This document shows, piece by piece, positions 36,931-49,366 of a DNA stretch of 64,000 nucleotides; position 1 is the first letter of the stretch; each line of letters opens with the position of its first letter. The DNA is from Mytilisepta virgata (Eukaryota; Mollusca; Bivalvia; Mytilida; Mytilidae), in the NCBI GenBank assembly GCA_028015205.1, contig CM051521.1:90434513-90498512 (forward strand). The letters run 5' to 3'. The notes below the pieces were generated by a model, which saw only the letters and a list, made by a program, of their open reading frames with translations, was not told where the DNA came from and did no database searches. A program made the translations under genes and the position numbers.

Positions 36931-39900
36931 TCATAAAGTAAGGTCCTTTGTTAATAAGTCATTAGAACTGGGGACTCAGTCTTTTTTGCTCGACTTAAAT
37001 ATTATAGTGTGTTTCTTTAAGTTTTGTGCATGTCACAAACTTGTTATAAGTTTATAAGACAATAAAGTTTTGATCTGATTTGTATTAAATGATTTGATGA
37101 TGCTTTGGTTATATACGAATTAAAGGATGGAGTCTTTGGACGTATGTTGATTTGGTGGGTTGGTGCCAAATTGAGCAGTGCGGTGAGGGACTCAAATCAG
37201 TTAAAATTCTGTATTTTTCCCCATTATTAAAAAGGATTATTCTAACAAGATTGTACTGGAATATTTCAAATGGTTTATTGAAATATTAATGCCATGTACA
37301 TGACATAATTGCTTTTTAGAGCATTGGAGGTTTTATTTTCTGTATTCCTTACACCCTTCCTTTCTTTTCATATTTTAAAATTAAACTCTATATTTTACAA
37401 CATAATTATTTTACGTTCTTTTTATATTTTCATTAATGTTTTGCCAGTTTTCTCTATTCTACAAATCCCACGAAAACCATCCAACATGAGTTAATTGGCG
37501 GATTGGTGGTTTGATTGATCGATGGATTGATTGATAAACGGCCGGTTGACCAATTATAATATTTTAGAACAGAAACTCTTTGTATTATAAGTACGATTTG
37601 TGGTAAAAACAATAAAATATACAAAATATGTCATTTCAGGTCAATCAGAATTAGCTATTCGACCGTGATGTAAATAAATTAACTGCTACACCATGTACAC
37701 GTGAAAGAGAAAAGTTTCATATCGTCTAACATCCAGACGACAATAACAAATCATCCTATCGTTTGCCATCTGTACAAAATAGTGGTTGAAGTTTTCAAAA
37801 GTCAAATGAATTGCACTAATTACACAGGTTAAACTATATTTTTCAACAGGCGCTATAGTTAAAAAATATCTACATTCTGCTTTTTGACTAAAATGTTTAT
37901 TGCGAGGAATGGTATTCTTAATAACAATACTCAAAATTGACTTGTTCGTGATTGTAAATGGTATTATTATCTACCTTTTATCAGCGATTCATGATTAAAA
38001 TCGTTGCCATTTCTATATAAATATTAAATGTGAATCATTTATCCCTCCTTTTGCCATACTTCGGAGCTCTGCCTCCTGTGACCCGTTTGACCAGTATAGT
38101 GAGTACAAAAGTCCGATCACTGTGTTAGTTTGAAATATATGTGCCACATAATGTTTTGTTTGTTAATTTTAATGAATAAATTCTAATCAAGTATATATTT
38201 TGATTTAATAGCTCGTTATTGGGCGTCGTAATTGTACAGCTCGTTATTTGGCGTCGTAATTGTACAGCTCGTTATTGGGCGTCGTAAATGACAATAAAGT
38301 ATTTGTTGTAGTTGTAGCTAGCTATTCAGAATTCGTAAGAAACTTCGTCTAGTATTTTATCTTATAATAATATGTAGTTCTCTTGGAGTAATATGATGCA
38401 TCCACCCAAGGAGGTACTCTTCTGTACATACGACTTATTAAACCAGTAAATATGGATCGAACCCCCCCCCCCCCCCAGGCTAAAAAAAAAGAAAAGAAAA
38501 ACCCGCCATCATTCTATATGCATCCATAAGAATAATAAAAAATTGACCACAATATCATTTTGGTTAAAAACTCGGCCATTAAAATACCAGTTTATTACAA
38601 AACCCAAACTACATTTTGGAATATTTTATAGAAAAAAAAATACTAAAAAAAAAAGAAAATTTAAGTCTTAAAAACAATTTATAGCCTATGTACTGAATAT
38701 TTTTGGCGTAAGAGAAGTCTTGAACGCGTACCTTATTTTTTCTATCATGCCACATCTTCGTAAAAAATAAAGTTTGATTAGAAATATTTTGTCTAAGGGG
38801 GTGTTAAAAGCTCCCAACAGATTTTTTGCTTTTTTAACTCTCTGGTGGGTGTGATTTTATACCCCACCACCCCAAGTTCAGCTGGTTAACAATGACCATT
38901 ACCTTAGAATTATAATTAAAAGTGTTGGGTTGGTATCTGTAGTATAAAAAACCCGCAAAATTTTGACGAAAAAAAAAACTATTGGGATCATCTACCATTA
39001 ACAATTCATCAGTACTTGATACATGTACTTTTTTCGTGTAACGGGCTTGTGCGATTAAATTATAGACACGAGTAACACCAATTTGATCTTAAACGGACAT
39101 TTCAGTCTTGTTTAATTTAGAATGACTTGATTTTTCAGTACAGTTTCAAACAAAATCAAGGTAACAAGACCAAAACAAGATATATTGCCTTGCAATCAAT
39201 CAAGACTGGTTAAGACAGGGATCATATATACAGTTCCTGGTTAAGATCATATCAGTTTTAAGAAGGAATTATTCAATGTTTAAATTTATAATGGTGGATT
39301 ATTGTTTTATTGCCAAAATTACATGCGAATACTTTAAACTTTTGATAATCTAAATGTTATAAATGATGGTATATGATGGTAACCTTTTCTTTCATCAATT
39401 GTATATATACAAGGGTCCGGTTTGTCAGTGAAGTGGGTAATTTTGAAATACAAGTCATTCTACTTTTACATACGTGTTGACTTATGCAAACTGTTTATTA
39501 ACTGCTTACTTTTGACAATTAAAGCCAACAGAAAAAAATAATTATACATGTGGTAGAAGCTGTAAAAAGTGTCCACAATTTTCAAATGAACGACTGTCGC
39601 TGATACTTAATAGTCACTTTATATAATATAAAAAATGATGCAACTTTTTGTTTTTGTTTATCAACTATAGCATATATAGGTTTAGATTGGTCAAGGATTT
39701 AAATAGTATTTAAATCCGTGGATTGGTTGTTGTCTTAGTCTATTTAATGAATAACTTTTATATTTAAATTGTGATTTTGAAAGGTATAATATCAGTCCTC
39801 GAAAAAAAAAAAGCAAACGCCGACATATAGTTTACACGATTTGATTGTACCACTTGAAAGAAAACTCTGGAATGGCCTATGTTATCTGGGATATGGAGCT

Positions 39901-40269
39901 GCAAAAACTATATAGTTTAAATCGTTTAAAAATTCTAATGAATAAATGGAACGGGAAATTGAACAATCTGAATATCCAGTTATGTATGCCAGAGACATAT
40001 AAAACATGTTTTATATGTCTCTGTGTATGCATAAAAGTTATTGCTACTTTAAAAATCTATGAAAATTAAAAAAAGACAGGTTATTTATTGTTTTAAACAT
40101 ATACAACGTATCTTTATCATTAAAAAGCAGATTTATATTTGACGGTTTTCCTATCATTTATAGAAGGCACCTGTTGGTACCTCATACTTTACGAAACAGT
40201 GGCCAAATCCTAATCAGCTGAGCGCATTGTTTAGAAAAATAACATGGCCGCTAAGAAATGAAATTTATT
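36931..40269. other. Intergenic region between WDR90 and the CARD gene
   Basis: No supported exon. Contains a 15-C run at 38462-38476, the 28-bp tandem repeat at 38211-38290 and a copy of the dispersed repeat at 39080-39260. The promoter of the CARD gene should be near its right end. Confidence 0.5.
38211..38290. repeat. 28-bp tandem repeat, nearly three copies
   Basis: GCTCGTTATTGGGCGTCGTA + ATTGTACA starts at 38211, 38239 and 38267. CpG-bearing and unlike the AT-rich surroundings. It lies in the WDR90/CARD-gene intergenic region. Confidence 0.8.
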
Positions 40270-40288
40270 GTCGAAGTTAAACTTCGAC
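40270..40288 (+). promoter_or_regulatory. Perfect 19-nt hairpin upstream of the CARD start codon
   Basis: GTCGAAGTT, A, AACTTCGAC: nine perfect base pairs with a one-base loop (in RNA the loop would open to at least three), 52 bases before the ATG and probably in the 5' leader. No regulator is implied by known families. Confidence 0.4.
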
Positions 40289-40339
40289 TGTAAAGTACAT
40301 AGCCATCTGTTGACAATGTGAAGCCGTTACGCTCTTAAT

Positions 40340-40631
40340 ATGGACGAAAGTCATAAAGATTTGTTGAAAATACATCAAGATAAGTTTATAGCTTCGATTG
40401 AAGTTGACAGATTATTTCCAGTTTTGCAAGACGCAGGAGTCCTCGATTCGAATGACATTTCATCAATCAAGACGGTCACAAGTCGAAGTGCCCAAGCTGA
40501 GAAATTGTTAAATGTTCTCCCAGAGAAGTCGAATTATGCCTTTCAGAACTTATGTCTCGCCCTAGAAACAACGTATCCGCATTTATTGACAGTTATGTTT
40601 CTTGGGAGCAATCGCACTGTCTCAACCCCAG
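40340..40631 (+). CDS. First coding exon of a CARD-domain gene
   Basis: The exon opens with ATG at 40340 and encodes 97 codons plus one base, ending at CCCCAG|GTAAAT. The protein begins MDESHKDLLKIHQDKF and continues with IEVDRLFPVLQDAGVLDSND, AEKLLNVLPEKS and ALETTYPHLLTVMFLGSN. This has the helix spacing and hallmark residues of a caspase-recruitment domain, of the kind that starts initiator caspases (caspase-2/9 type), CRADD-like adaptors and BCL10-type proteins. CARDs form helical assemblies with other CARDs in apoptosis and innate immunity. I could not identify downstream exons, so the effector domain is unknown. The gene diverges from WDR90. A 19-nt perfect hairpin lies 50 bases upstream. 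Confidence 0.8.
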
Positions 40632-40941
40632 GTAAATTTCATAACTCACATAAGACATTTGACATCTTTGTTGTTTTTCAATCAACTACCACACAGCTAA
40701 TATTATGTTTATCCAGATTACAGATGTGAGTTTTGTTTGTTTGTCCTTATAATTGACCACTTTCCAGTTTAACGTTTATTACCTCCCCTGATTTCTTACC
40801 AATTACGGATTTCTAACCAAAGCTATGACTATTACTCTGTTAATGTATAAGGGACTAATGAAAATAATGCAAAATGTTGACTGTATGTTAAAAATCTGCA
40901 TATTTATGTCTATATATATTTACTATGACTGGTCTTGACTT

Positions 40942-41235
40942 ACTGTCTGGACAGGGTCAGGGGCCTTGGTGGCAGAGTGGTCTAGGTAGTCCGTCATGAC
41001 TACTAAAGATCACTAGCCTGGCACCGCTGATGTTGTGAGTCCGAATCTCACCGGTGACGGGGTGTGTTTGACTCCAATCTTAATTGACAAGGGTTGCCAA
41101 TTTTCCTACCAAAGGTCGGTGGTTTTCCCCGGGTACTCCGGCTTCCTCCACCAATAAAAACTGGCCACCGCGAAATAGCTAAATGTGCTGAAAACGGTGT
41201 AAAAGCCCCAACTAAACAAACAAACTGTCTGGACA
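40942..41235 (+). mobile_element. tRNA-derived SINE (copy 4) with 12-bp target duplication
   Basis: Plus-strand copy beginning near GGGGCCTTGGTGGCAGAGTG, B box near GAGTCCGAATCTCACC, and an AAAC tail ending at 41223. The direct repeat ACTGTCTGGACA flanks it at 40942-40953 and 41224-41235. It lies just downstream of the CARD exon, probably in that gene's first intron. Confidence 0.85.
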
Positions 41236-42125
41236 CCTCAGTTCATAATATGGATTTTCCCCATTTTGAAAGTGTAAACGTTAGAATTATTAGACAATCT
41301 TTTGTTGGTTAATTAACCTTATTGAGTCATTCAAGAAAACATAAAAGATGTAAAGTTGTGTATAAAGGTTATGTTTGTATACCACACAAATGATTCTGAA
41401 TGGTGAATTTTCAATAGAAAAATTAATGCAATTAAAAATTAAAAAAAAATTAATAATTTGAATTTATCAACTCAGACCTGTCCTAAAATTTGTAAAATTG
41501 TTATTTCAGATATTTTAAATGCACAATTGCATCATGGGGTTATAATACTTAATTTTATAAAATCTCATAGGAAAAGTTATCTCCCTTTTACATTGAAAAT
41601 TCCATAGACGGAATTCTGTTGTTTCTCTGGAAGACATGATTGAACAAAATTAGACAAGTTCCAATTGTTTCAGTTATGACTTAGCTTGTTGCATCATTCA
41701 CCCAAGTGACTAGACAATTCATATTGATTAAGGTATTAAAATTCTGAAAAATCCATTTTATAAATTGAGGTATCCAGACATTAAATACATATAATTAACC
41801 CCATGCAGTGGAACAGGTTAAGTTGTTTATTGCAGAATTAACAACATGATTTGGGAATACTCTAATGCATTTATTAGGCCTGATAGCTATATTAAAACGG
41901 TGTCTTCTTGAAATGCCAACTTTAATAAAATATATATTCTTGGAATGCCAACAAAACATATTCATTGGCTGTTTTTACAAGAAATAGGTGCTGTTTTAAA
42001 ACATTAACACATCTCCTAATAAACATACTGTTTAAATTTTGATTAAAAATATTAAGGATGAAAATGAAATGAAATAAAAATAGATTAATGAATAAACTTA
42101 ATAGGAAATTTGCTGATTTACTTTT
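41236..42125. other. No gene seen
   Basis: AT-rich, probably intronic to the CARD gene. No exon-like reading frame or repeat recognised. Confidence 0.5.
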
Positions 42126-44638
42126 TAGCTCACCTGACCCAAAGGGTCAAGTGAGCTTTTCTCATCACTTGGCGTCCGTCGTCCGTCGTCCGGCGTCGTC
42201 GTTAACATTTTACATTTTGAACTTCTTCTAGAGAACCACTGAATGGAATGAAACCAAACATGGCATGAATGTTCCTTATGAGGTGCTGACCAAGTGTTGT
42301 TACTTTGTAGCCGATCCATCATCCAAGATGGCCGCCAGCGGGGAACTTAGTTTAACATAGGACCCTATGGGAAATGCATACAAATGACTTCTTTTAGAGA
42401 ACCACTGAATGGAATGAAACTAAATCTGGCATGAATGTTCCTTATGAGGTGCTGACCAAGTGTTGTTACTTTGTAGCCGATCCATCATCCAAGATGGCCG
42501 CCAGAGGGGGACTTAGTTTAACATAGGACCCTATGGGAAATGCATACAAATGACTTCTTTTAGAGAACCGTTGAATGGAATGAAACCAAACATGGCATGA
42601 ATGTTCCTTATGAGGTGCTGACCAAGTGTTGTTACTTTGTAGCCGATCCATAATCCAAGATGGCCGCCAGCGGGGGACTTAGTTTAACATAGAACCCTAT
42701 GGGAAATGCATACAAATGACTTCTTTTAGAGAACCACTTAATGGAATGAAACTAAATCTGGCATGAATGTTCCTTATGAGGTGCTGACCAAGTGTTGGTA
42801 CTTTGTAGCCGATCCATCATCCAAAATGGCCGCCAGCGGGGAACTTAGTTTAACATAGGACCCTATGGGAAATGCATACAAATGACTTCTTTTAGAGAAC
42901 CACTGAATGGAATGAAACTAAATCTGGCATGAATGTTCCTTATGAGGTGCTGACCAAGTGTTGTTACTTTGTAGCCGATCCATCATCCAAGATGGCCACC
43001 AGAGGGGAACTTAGTTTAACATAGGACCCTATGGGAAATGCATACAAATGACTTCTTTTAGAGAACCGTTGAATGGAATGAAACCAAACATGGCATGAAT
43101 GTTCCTTATGAGGTGCTGACCAAGTGTTGTTACTTTGTAGCCGATCCATAATCCAAGATGGCCGCCAGCGGGGGACTTAGTTTAACATAGGACCCTATGG
43201 GAAATGCATACAAATGACTTCTTTTAGAGAACCGTTGAATGGAATGAAACCAAACATGGCATGAATGTTCCTTATGAGGTGCTGACCAAGTGTTGTTACT
43301 TTGTAGCCGATCCATAATCCAAGATGGCCGCCAGCGGGGAACTTAGTTTAACATAGAACCCTATGGGAAATGCATACAAATGACTTCTTTTAGTGACCCA
43401 CTTAATGGAATGAAACCAAACATGGCATGAATATTCCTTATGAAGTGCTGACCAAGTGTTGTTACTTTGTAGCTGATCCATCATCCAAGATGGCCGCCAG
43501 CGGGGAACTTAGTTTAACATAGGACCCTATGGGAAATGCATACAAATGACTTCTTTTAGAGAACCACTGAATGGAATGAAACTAAATCTGGCATGAATGT
43601 TCCTTATGAGTTGCTGACCAAGTGTTGTTACTTTGTAGCCGATCCATCATCCAAGATGGCCGCCAGAGGGGGACTTAATTTAACATAGGACCCTATGGGA
43701 AATGCATACAAATGACTTCTTTTAGAGAACCGTTGAATAGAATGAAACCAAACATGGCATGAATGTTCCTTATGAGGTGCTGACCAAGTGTTGTTACTTT
43801 GTAGCCGATCCATAATCCAAGATGGCCGCCAGCGGGAGACTAAGTTTAACATTGGACCCTATGGGAAATGCATACAAATGACTTCTTTTAGAGAACCACT
43901 GAATGGAATGTAACAAAACATAGCATGAATGTTCCTTATGAGGTGCTGACCAAGTGTTGTTACTTTGTAGCCGATCCATAATCCAAGATGGCCGCCAGCG
44001 GGGGACTTAGTTTAACATAGAACCCTATGGGAAATGCATACAAATGACTTCTTCTAGTGACCCACTTAATGGAATGAAACCAAACATGGCATGAATATTC
44101 CTTATGAAGTGCTGACCAAGTGTTGTTACTTTGTAGCTGATCCATCATCCAAGATGGCCGCCAGCGGGGAACTTAGTTTAACATAGGACCCTATGGGAAA
44201 TGCATACAAATGACTTCTTTTAGAGAACCACTGAACGGAATGAAACTAAATCTGGCATGAATGTTCCTTATGAGGTGCTGACCAAGCGTTGTTACTTTGT
44301 AGCCGATCCATCATCCAAGATTGCCGCCAGCGGGGGACTAAGTTTAACATTGGACCCTATGGGAAATGCATACAAATGATTTCTTTTAGAGAACCACTGA
44401 ATGGAATGTAACAAAACATAGCATGAATGTTCCTTATGAGGTGCTGACCAAGTGTTGTTACTTTGTTGCCGATCCATCATCCAAGATGTTTAGAAGTCTA
44501 TCAGAAAATTGTAAAAAAAATTCTGAATGGTCACAACTTGACCACATATTCAAAAATAATAATGATAAGATGTCTTCAGTAGCTATTGTAATCACATTAG
44601 ATACAGGTGAGCGACACAGGCTCTTGAGAGCCTCTAGT
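42126..44638 (-). mobile_element. Family-A element (A4), about fourteen 166-bp units
   Basis: Minus-orientation sibling of A1: terminal hairpin at 42127-42158, GTC/GTCC microsatellite 42172-42208, then about 14 units of 166 bp from about 42220 to 44490, the short unique part, and the end CTCTTGAGAGCCTCTAG. Unit types can be told apart (for example GTTGAATGG, ACTGAATGG with CTAAATCTGG, TGACCCACTTAATGG). The first and last unit types equal those of A1, so only the interior has grown or shrunk. Confidence 0.87.
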
Positions 44639-44640
44639 TA

Positions 44641-44905
44641 TTTTGTTTGTTTAGTTGGGGTTTTACGCTGTTTTCAGCACATTTGGCTATTTCACGGCGG
44701 CCAGTTTTTATTGATGGAGGAAGCCGGAGTACCCGGAGAGAACCACCGACCTTCGGTATAAAAATGGCAATCCTTGTCAATTAAGATCGGAGTTGAACAC
44801 ACCCCGCCACAGGTGAGATTCGAACTCACAACCTCAGCATTGACAGGCTAGTGATCATTAGTATTCATGACGAACTACCTAGACCACTTGGCCACCGAGG
44901 CCCCC
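44641..44905 (-). mobile_element. tRNA-derived SINE (copy 5)
   Basis: Minus-strand, near full-length copy with the tail at 44642 and the head (GGGGGCCTCGGTGGCCAAGT in element orientation) at 44905. It sits exactly between two family-A elements (A4 ends at 44638, A5 starts at 44919), in the T-rich seam that flanks A elements. No confident target duplication. Confidence 0.82.
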
Positions 44906-44918
44906 GAATTACTTTTTC

Positions 44919-45687
44919 AGCTGACCTGTCCTAAAAGGACATGTGAGCTTTTGCCTCACTTGTCTTCTGTCGTAAACTTTTTCAAAGATCTTCTCCTCTG
45001 AAACCACTTAACCAATTACAGCCATACTTAGTCTGAATGATCCTTAGGGTATCTAGAATGAATAGTATGTTTTATTTTCTTGTCAGTTGACAAACATGGC
45101 CGCCAAGGCTAAAAATAGAACATAGGGGGTAAACTGCAGTTTTTGGCTTATATCTCAAAAACTAAAGCATTTAGAGTAAAACTGACATGGGGTGAAAATG
45201 TTCATTAGGTCAAGATCTACTTGACATGAAATGTTCAGACGATTCTGTCGACCGGTTGTTGCGTTATTATCTTGAATAAAATTATAGATAAAGACAAACT
45301 GTAAACAGCAAAAATTTTCCGTAAAGTAAGATTCACAAATAAGTCAACATGACCATATTCGTCAATTGACCCCTTATAGGAGTTTTTGCCCATGAGAAAT
45401 TTTTTACAGGTGAACAGTAAAAATCAGTAAAAATTATGGTCTGACACATTGTCACAGATGTTTGGAGCATAACTTGAAATAAATTAAATTGTAGCTGTAC
45501 AACTGAAATGTAAGGTCAATAGCAACCGATGAAAATGTCCCTAACAACCATATCTATTTGGGTTCAGGATTCTATATTTTAGCTTTCAAGTCAATATTAA
45601 GGAGAAATTTTAGAGGGTATACATTAAATAGTAAGATCTACACATAACATAACAGGTGAGCGATTCAGGCTCTTGGGAGCCTCTTGT
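44919..45687 (-). mobile_element. Family-A element (A5)
   Basis: Starts AGCTGACCTGTCCTAAAAGG (hairpin with ACATGTGAGCT) and ends GGTGAGCGATTCAGGCTCTT plus GGGAGCCTCTTG. One main core unit with AACATGGCCGCCAAGG and AACATAGGGGG, matching truncated copy A3. The microsatellite is almost lost. Confidence 0.82.
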
Positions 45688-47106
45688 TTGTATTGCTGCA
45701 ATTAACCATATAACCTGATCACCTGCATGGAATATTTTGACATTATGTAACTGGAATAGGTAAAATTCTGCAGATTTATTATATATTCAGATGTATAGTA
45801 GAAACTTAAGCTAATGCCAGGCAGAAGATTTTTTAACTACTGGGTAATCATGTTTCTGTTTTAAATTAGGTACAAGATGCAATCAATATTTCTGTTCAGT
45901 GCTGCAAATTGCAATTAGCATTAATTAAAGTTTTTATGTCCAGTTTCATGGATCAGAGGACTAAATATTAATAATATTAAATTTAAAATCCAATAGTAAT
46001 CACCAAAGACATATGATATTTAGTGGATCCAGAAAGTGAGAAAATATGAAAAATCTTTATGACATTGGTTGCTCAGAACTGATTGCAAGGTATTAGCAAG
46101 CATGAGTGAGGATGAATGTTTTTAGTTGACCCACTTTAAAGAAACGTAGCTACAGTAGTCTTTTCAAATTTCTGTTTGACTAGACTTTGAAAAAATTCTC
46201 AAGAATGACTTACCTGACTGAACCCTAACTTTACAAAGATATTTCTGTAAAGGTACATAACAAATATTGTTACTTGGGTGCCAATTGGAAATCCAAGATT
46301 ACTGTTGGATTTTGTAAACATTGAACCCTATGGGAATATGTATTAAAACTACTGAAGAACAATTGAATAGATTGATACCAAACTTGGTGGACTTGAAACC
46401 TGTGAGGAGACTTATAATTCTTATTACTTGACAGGCTTTGACAATTAACGCTAGGGGGCCTCGGTGGCTGAGTGGTCTAGGTAGTTCGTCATGACTACTA
46501 GTGATCACTAGTCTGTCAATGCTGAGGCTGTGAGTTCGAACCTTACCTGTGGCGGAGTGTGTTTGACTCCGATCTTAATTGACAAGGATTGCCAATTTTC
46601 CTACCAAAGGTCGGTGGTTCTCTCCGGGTACTCTGGCTTACTCCACCATAAAAACTGGCCACCACGAAGTAGCCAAATGTGCTGAAAACGGCATAAAACG
46701 CCAACTAAACAAACAAACACTAACGCTAGTCCTATCAAAATTGATACGGACTAGATGAAATCAAATAATGTTACCTTGACGGGCTATTGGTTTATTTGCA
46801 GTGAAGCTTGTTTTGAGATCGCTTTAATGCCGTTTATTTATGTAAGATGGAGAAGTCAGGGAAATTGCAGCTAAAAGTTTTATCCAGTCAGTTCCGGTGG
46901 AGTAGGAAAGATAAAATTCAAAATGAAAATGAAGGAATAATACAAAATTAACAGAATTGTTTTGTGTCATCCTGTTTTGACTCATCATTGGTATACTCCA
47001 ATCGATCCTCATATTATGGATAGTCATTCGATGTTGTGGAAGTGTTGGAGGCATTCTGAATGGTTCCCAATGATAACTTTTTCGTTTTTTTTTTTTGTCT
47101 TTCCTT
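45688..47106. other. No gene seen apart from SINE copy 6
   Basis: Nothing recognised besides the SINE at 46446-46729. The minus-strand open stretch at 46824-47147 has no recognisable domain and runs into the A6 hairpin. Confidence 0.5.
46446..46729 (+). mobile_element. tRNA-derived SINE (copy 6) with 9-bp target duplication
   Basis: Plus-strand copy starting GGGGCCTCGGTGGCTGAGTG, B box GAGTTCGAACCTTACC, and an AAAC tail ending near 46720. The direct repeat TAACGCTAG flanks it at 46446-46454 and 46721-46729. Confidence 0.85.
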
Positions 47107-47830
47107 TTTAGCTCACCTGACCCAGTCAGGTGAGCTTTTCCCATCATTTGGCATGTGTTGTTGCCGTTTACTTTTCACATAATGATGTTCTGCTTGAGAA
47201 CCACTGAACAGAATGAAGCCAAATTAGGCAGAGATTTTCTCTATAAGGTTCTTTCCAAGAGTTGAAAACACGGCTGCCAGGGTGTTTTCTAATTTCCTAT
47301 TGGCTGAATTTTTAAAAAACTTCTGAAGAACCGCTTAATTGATTGAAACTAAACTTTATAGTTATGAAGGTGCTGACCAAGTGTTGTTACTTTGGTGCCG
47401 ATATATCATCCAACATGGCTGGCAACAGGGGACTTAGTTTAACATAGAACCCTATGGGAAATACATACAAAAATCTTCTTCTAGAGAACCAATGAATGGA
47501 TTGAAACCAAACATGGCATGAATGTTCCTTATGAGGTACTGACCAAGTGTTGTTTCTTTGTTGCCGATCTGTCATCCAAGATGCCCTCCAGCAGGGGACT
47601 TAGTTTAACATAGAATCCTAATGAAAATGCATACAAAAAACTTCTTCTAGAGAACTGCTGAATGGATTGAAACGAAACATGGCATGAATGTTCCTTGTGA
47701 CGTGCTGACCAAGTGTTACTTTGATGCCGATCTATCATCCAAGATGGCCACCAGTGTGTGGAACTTAGTTTAAGATAGGGCCCTGTGCTAAATGCATAAA
47801 AACCCTTTAGAAACACTAAATGGATTGAAA
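47107..47830 (-). mobile_element. Family-A element (A6), about three units, truncated
   Basis: Starts with the short hairpin AGCTCACCTGACCCAGTCAG / GTGAGCT. It contains about three diverged 166-bp-type units with CATCCAAGATGG-like boxes and GTTTAACATAG. The CTCTTGAGAGCC end is missing. A further scrap of the same unit lies at 48010-48060. Confidence 0.75.
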
Positions 47831-49173
47831 TAAACAGAATACAGATATATCTCTCAAGTAATCATCAATAGTGTTAAATTTTAGAAGTTTTCCTTATGAT
47901 TAGCCTTGATCAGTTTACTCTTTAGAAGTATTATTTTGATTTCACATTTTAATTGAAAATTATGTGAAAAAACTTTTTTGATCTGACATCATATTTCTTT
48001 CTATTCATTGCTCTTTATGAGGTGCTGTTACTTTGGTACCGATCCATCATATAAGAAGGGAGAAGCCTTCTGTAGTCTGATATTTAGTGAGAGCGGGGAC
48101 AAGGAATGAATTTAAAATAGGCAGGCACAACAATTTTGTGAGAGGATGGAAGGTCATAAAATCAAATGGGGGCTCTGTTAGACGGACTGTCATTTTTTAG
48201 TCAAAATGTTCTGAATACATTTCTTGATAGCATAATTTAATTTTTCTTTTTAGGAAGGTTTAACAAATTGTAGAAAGTAAATTTTTCAAGGGTCTATAAA
48301 AATTATATATCCATTCAAAATAAACAAAGTCTGATAGTTATGAATAAAATACATGTACTTTAATGTTATCGGTTTTTCTGATAAGCCACCTAATGTGTGA
48401 GATAATACCAGTTTTCATTGATTATATTTTTCTAATGCTTTATTTATGAGTAACACACAGATGTTGCCGGTTTTAGAAAGGTCATTTGGGATTCTATATA
48501 TGAATCTGACATTTCAACAACAATGTTCATTACTGTAAACAGTTCATTCTCTAAAATGCTTCATACTAAAGTGTTGATTATCATGTGAGTCATTATGGAC
48601 ACCGACCCAAGGGACTGCAACCTACGGGAAGGTGGTGAGTCTGACGCTTGTTATATTCAAAGTAAAATAAATGCATAAATTTGCTTAGATGATCTACTCT
48701 GTAACAAGATTATTTCAGAAAAAAGCATGTTTAATAGACAATGATCTCTTGGTTCCTATGCCAACAAATGTAAAAAGCCAGATATAAATTATACGAGAAT
48801 AAATGTATAATTACAAACAAATTTTTAAAAGCAATTATGACCCCCCAGTAATTAAAAAAAAAACAACCTGTAAGGTTCTATACCAAACCCTTCTTAACAA
48901 ATAACTGATCAAGCTACATTTGTAGTGTCCTTCTAATGCTCCCCTTGACATAAAATATAATATCCTAATTTTGTAGGGTTTTTTCGGCCACATACAGTAT
49001 TGACTTTAGTTAAATTTGAGCATTTGGATGTATTTTTAAAGAGCCTATGGTAATATTTAATGATATTTCAAGACTACAATCAGCTTATATTGTACAAAAC
49101 AACTGAGCAAGTTTGAGTCATTATGACCTTCATTTTATGCTTTAGTGACTTCATTTAAATTTTTGAATATCTA

Positions 49174-49366
49174 CTGGTAGGTGTATTATTAGAGTTTGTA
49201 GTAATTTTTGATAAATTTTATTTCACATCTACAATCATGTTATAAAGTACAATGCGACTGGTATATACTGGTAGGTGTATTATTAGAGTTTGTAGTAATA
49301 TATGATAAATGATGTTTCACAACTACAATCATCTTATAAAGTACAACGCGACTTAGCAACATTTGA
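49174..49366. repeat. 94-bp tandem duplication
   Basis: CTGGTAGGTGTATTATTAGA begins at 49174 and again at 49268. The two copies also share ACTACAATCAT/GTTATAAAGTACAA-like text and differ at about ten positions. Confidence 0.75.

Noticed and set aside
38040..38075. Alternative WDR90 start (minus-strand ATGGCAAAAGGAGGG)
   Set aside because: The frame runs into a stop with no acceptable donor and gives no WDR90-like N-terminus.
42126..44638. CRISPR array
   Set aside because: Units are directly adjacent 166-bp satellites without spacers, in a eukaryotic genome.
46824..47147. 107-codon minus-strand open frame with a Lys-rich start
   Set aside because: Begins in the A6 hairpin, has no domain and no splice or conservation support.
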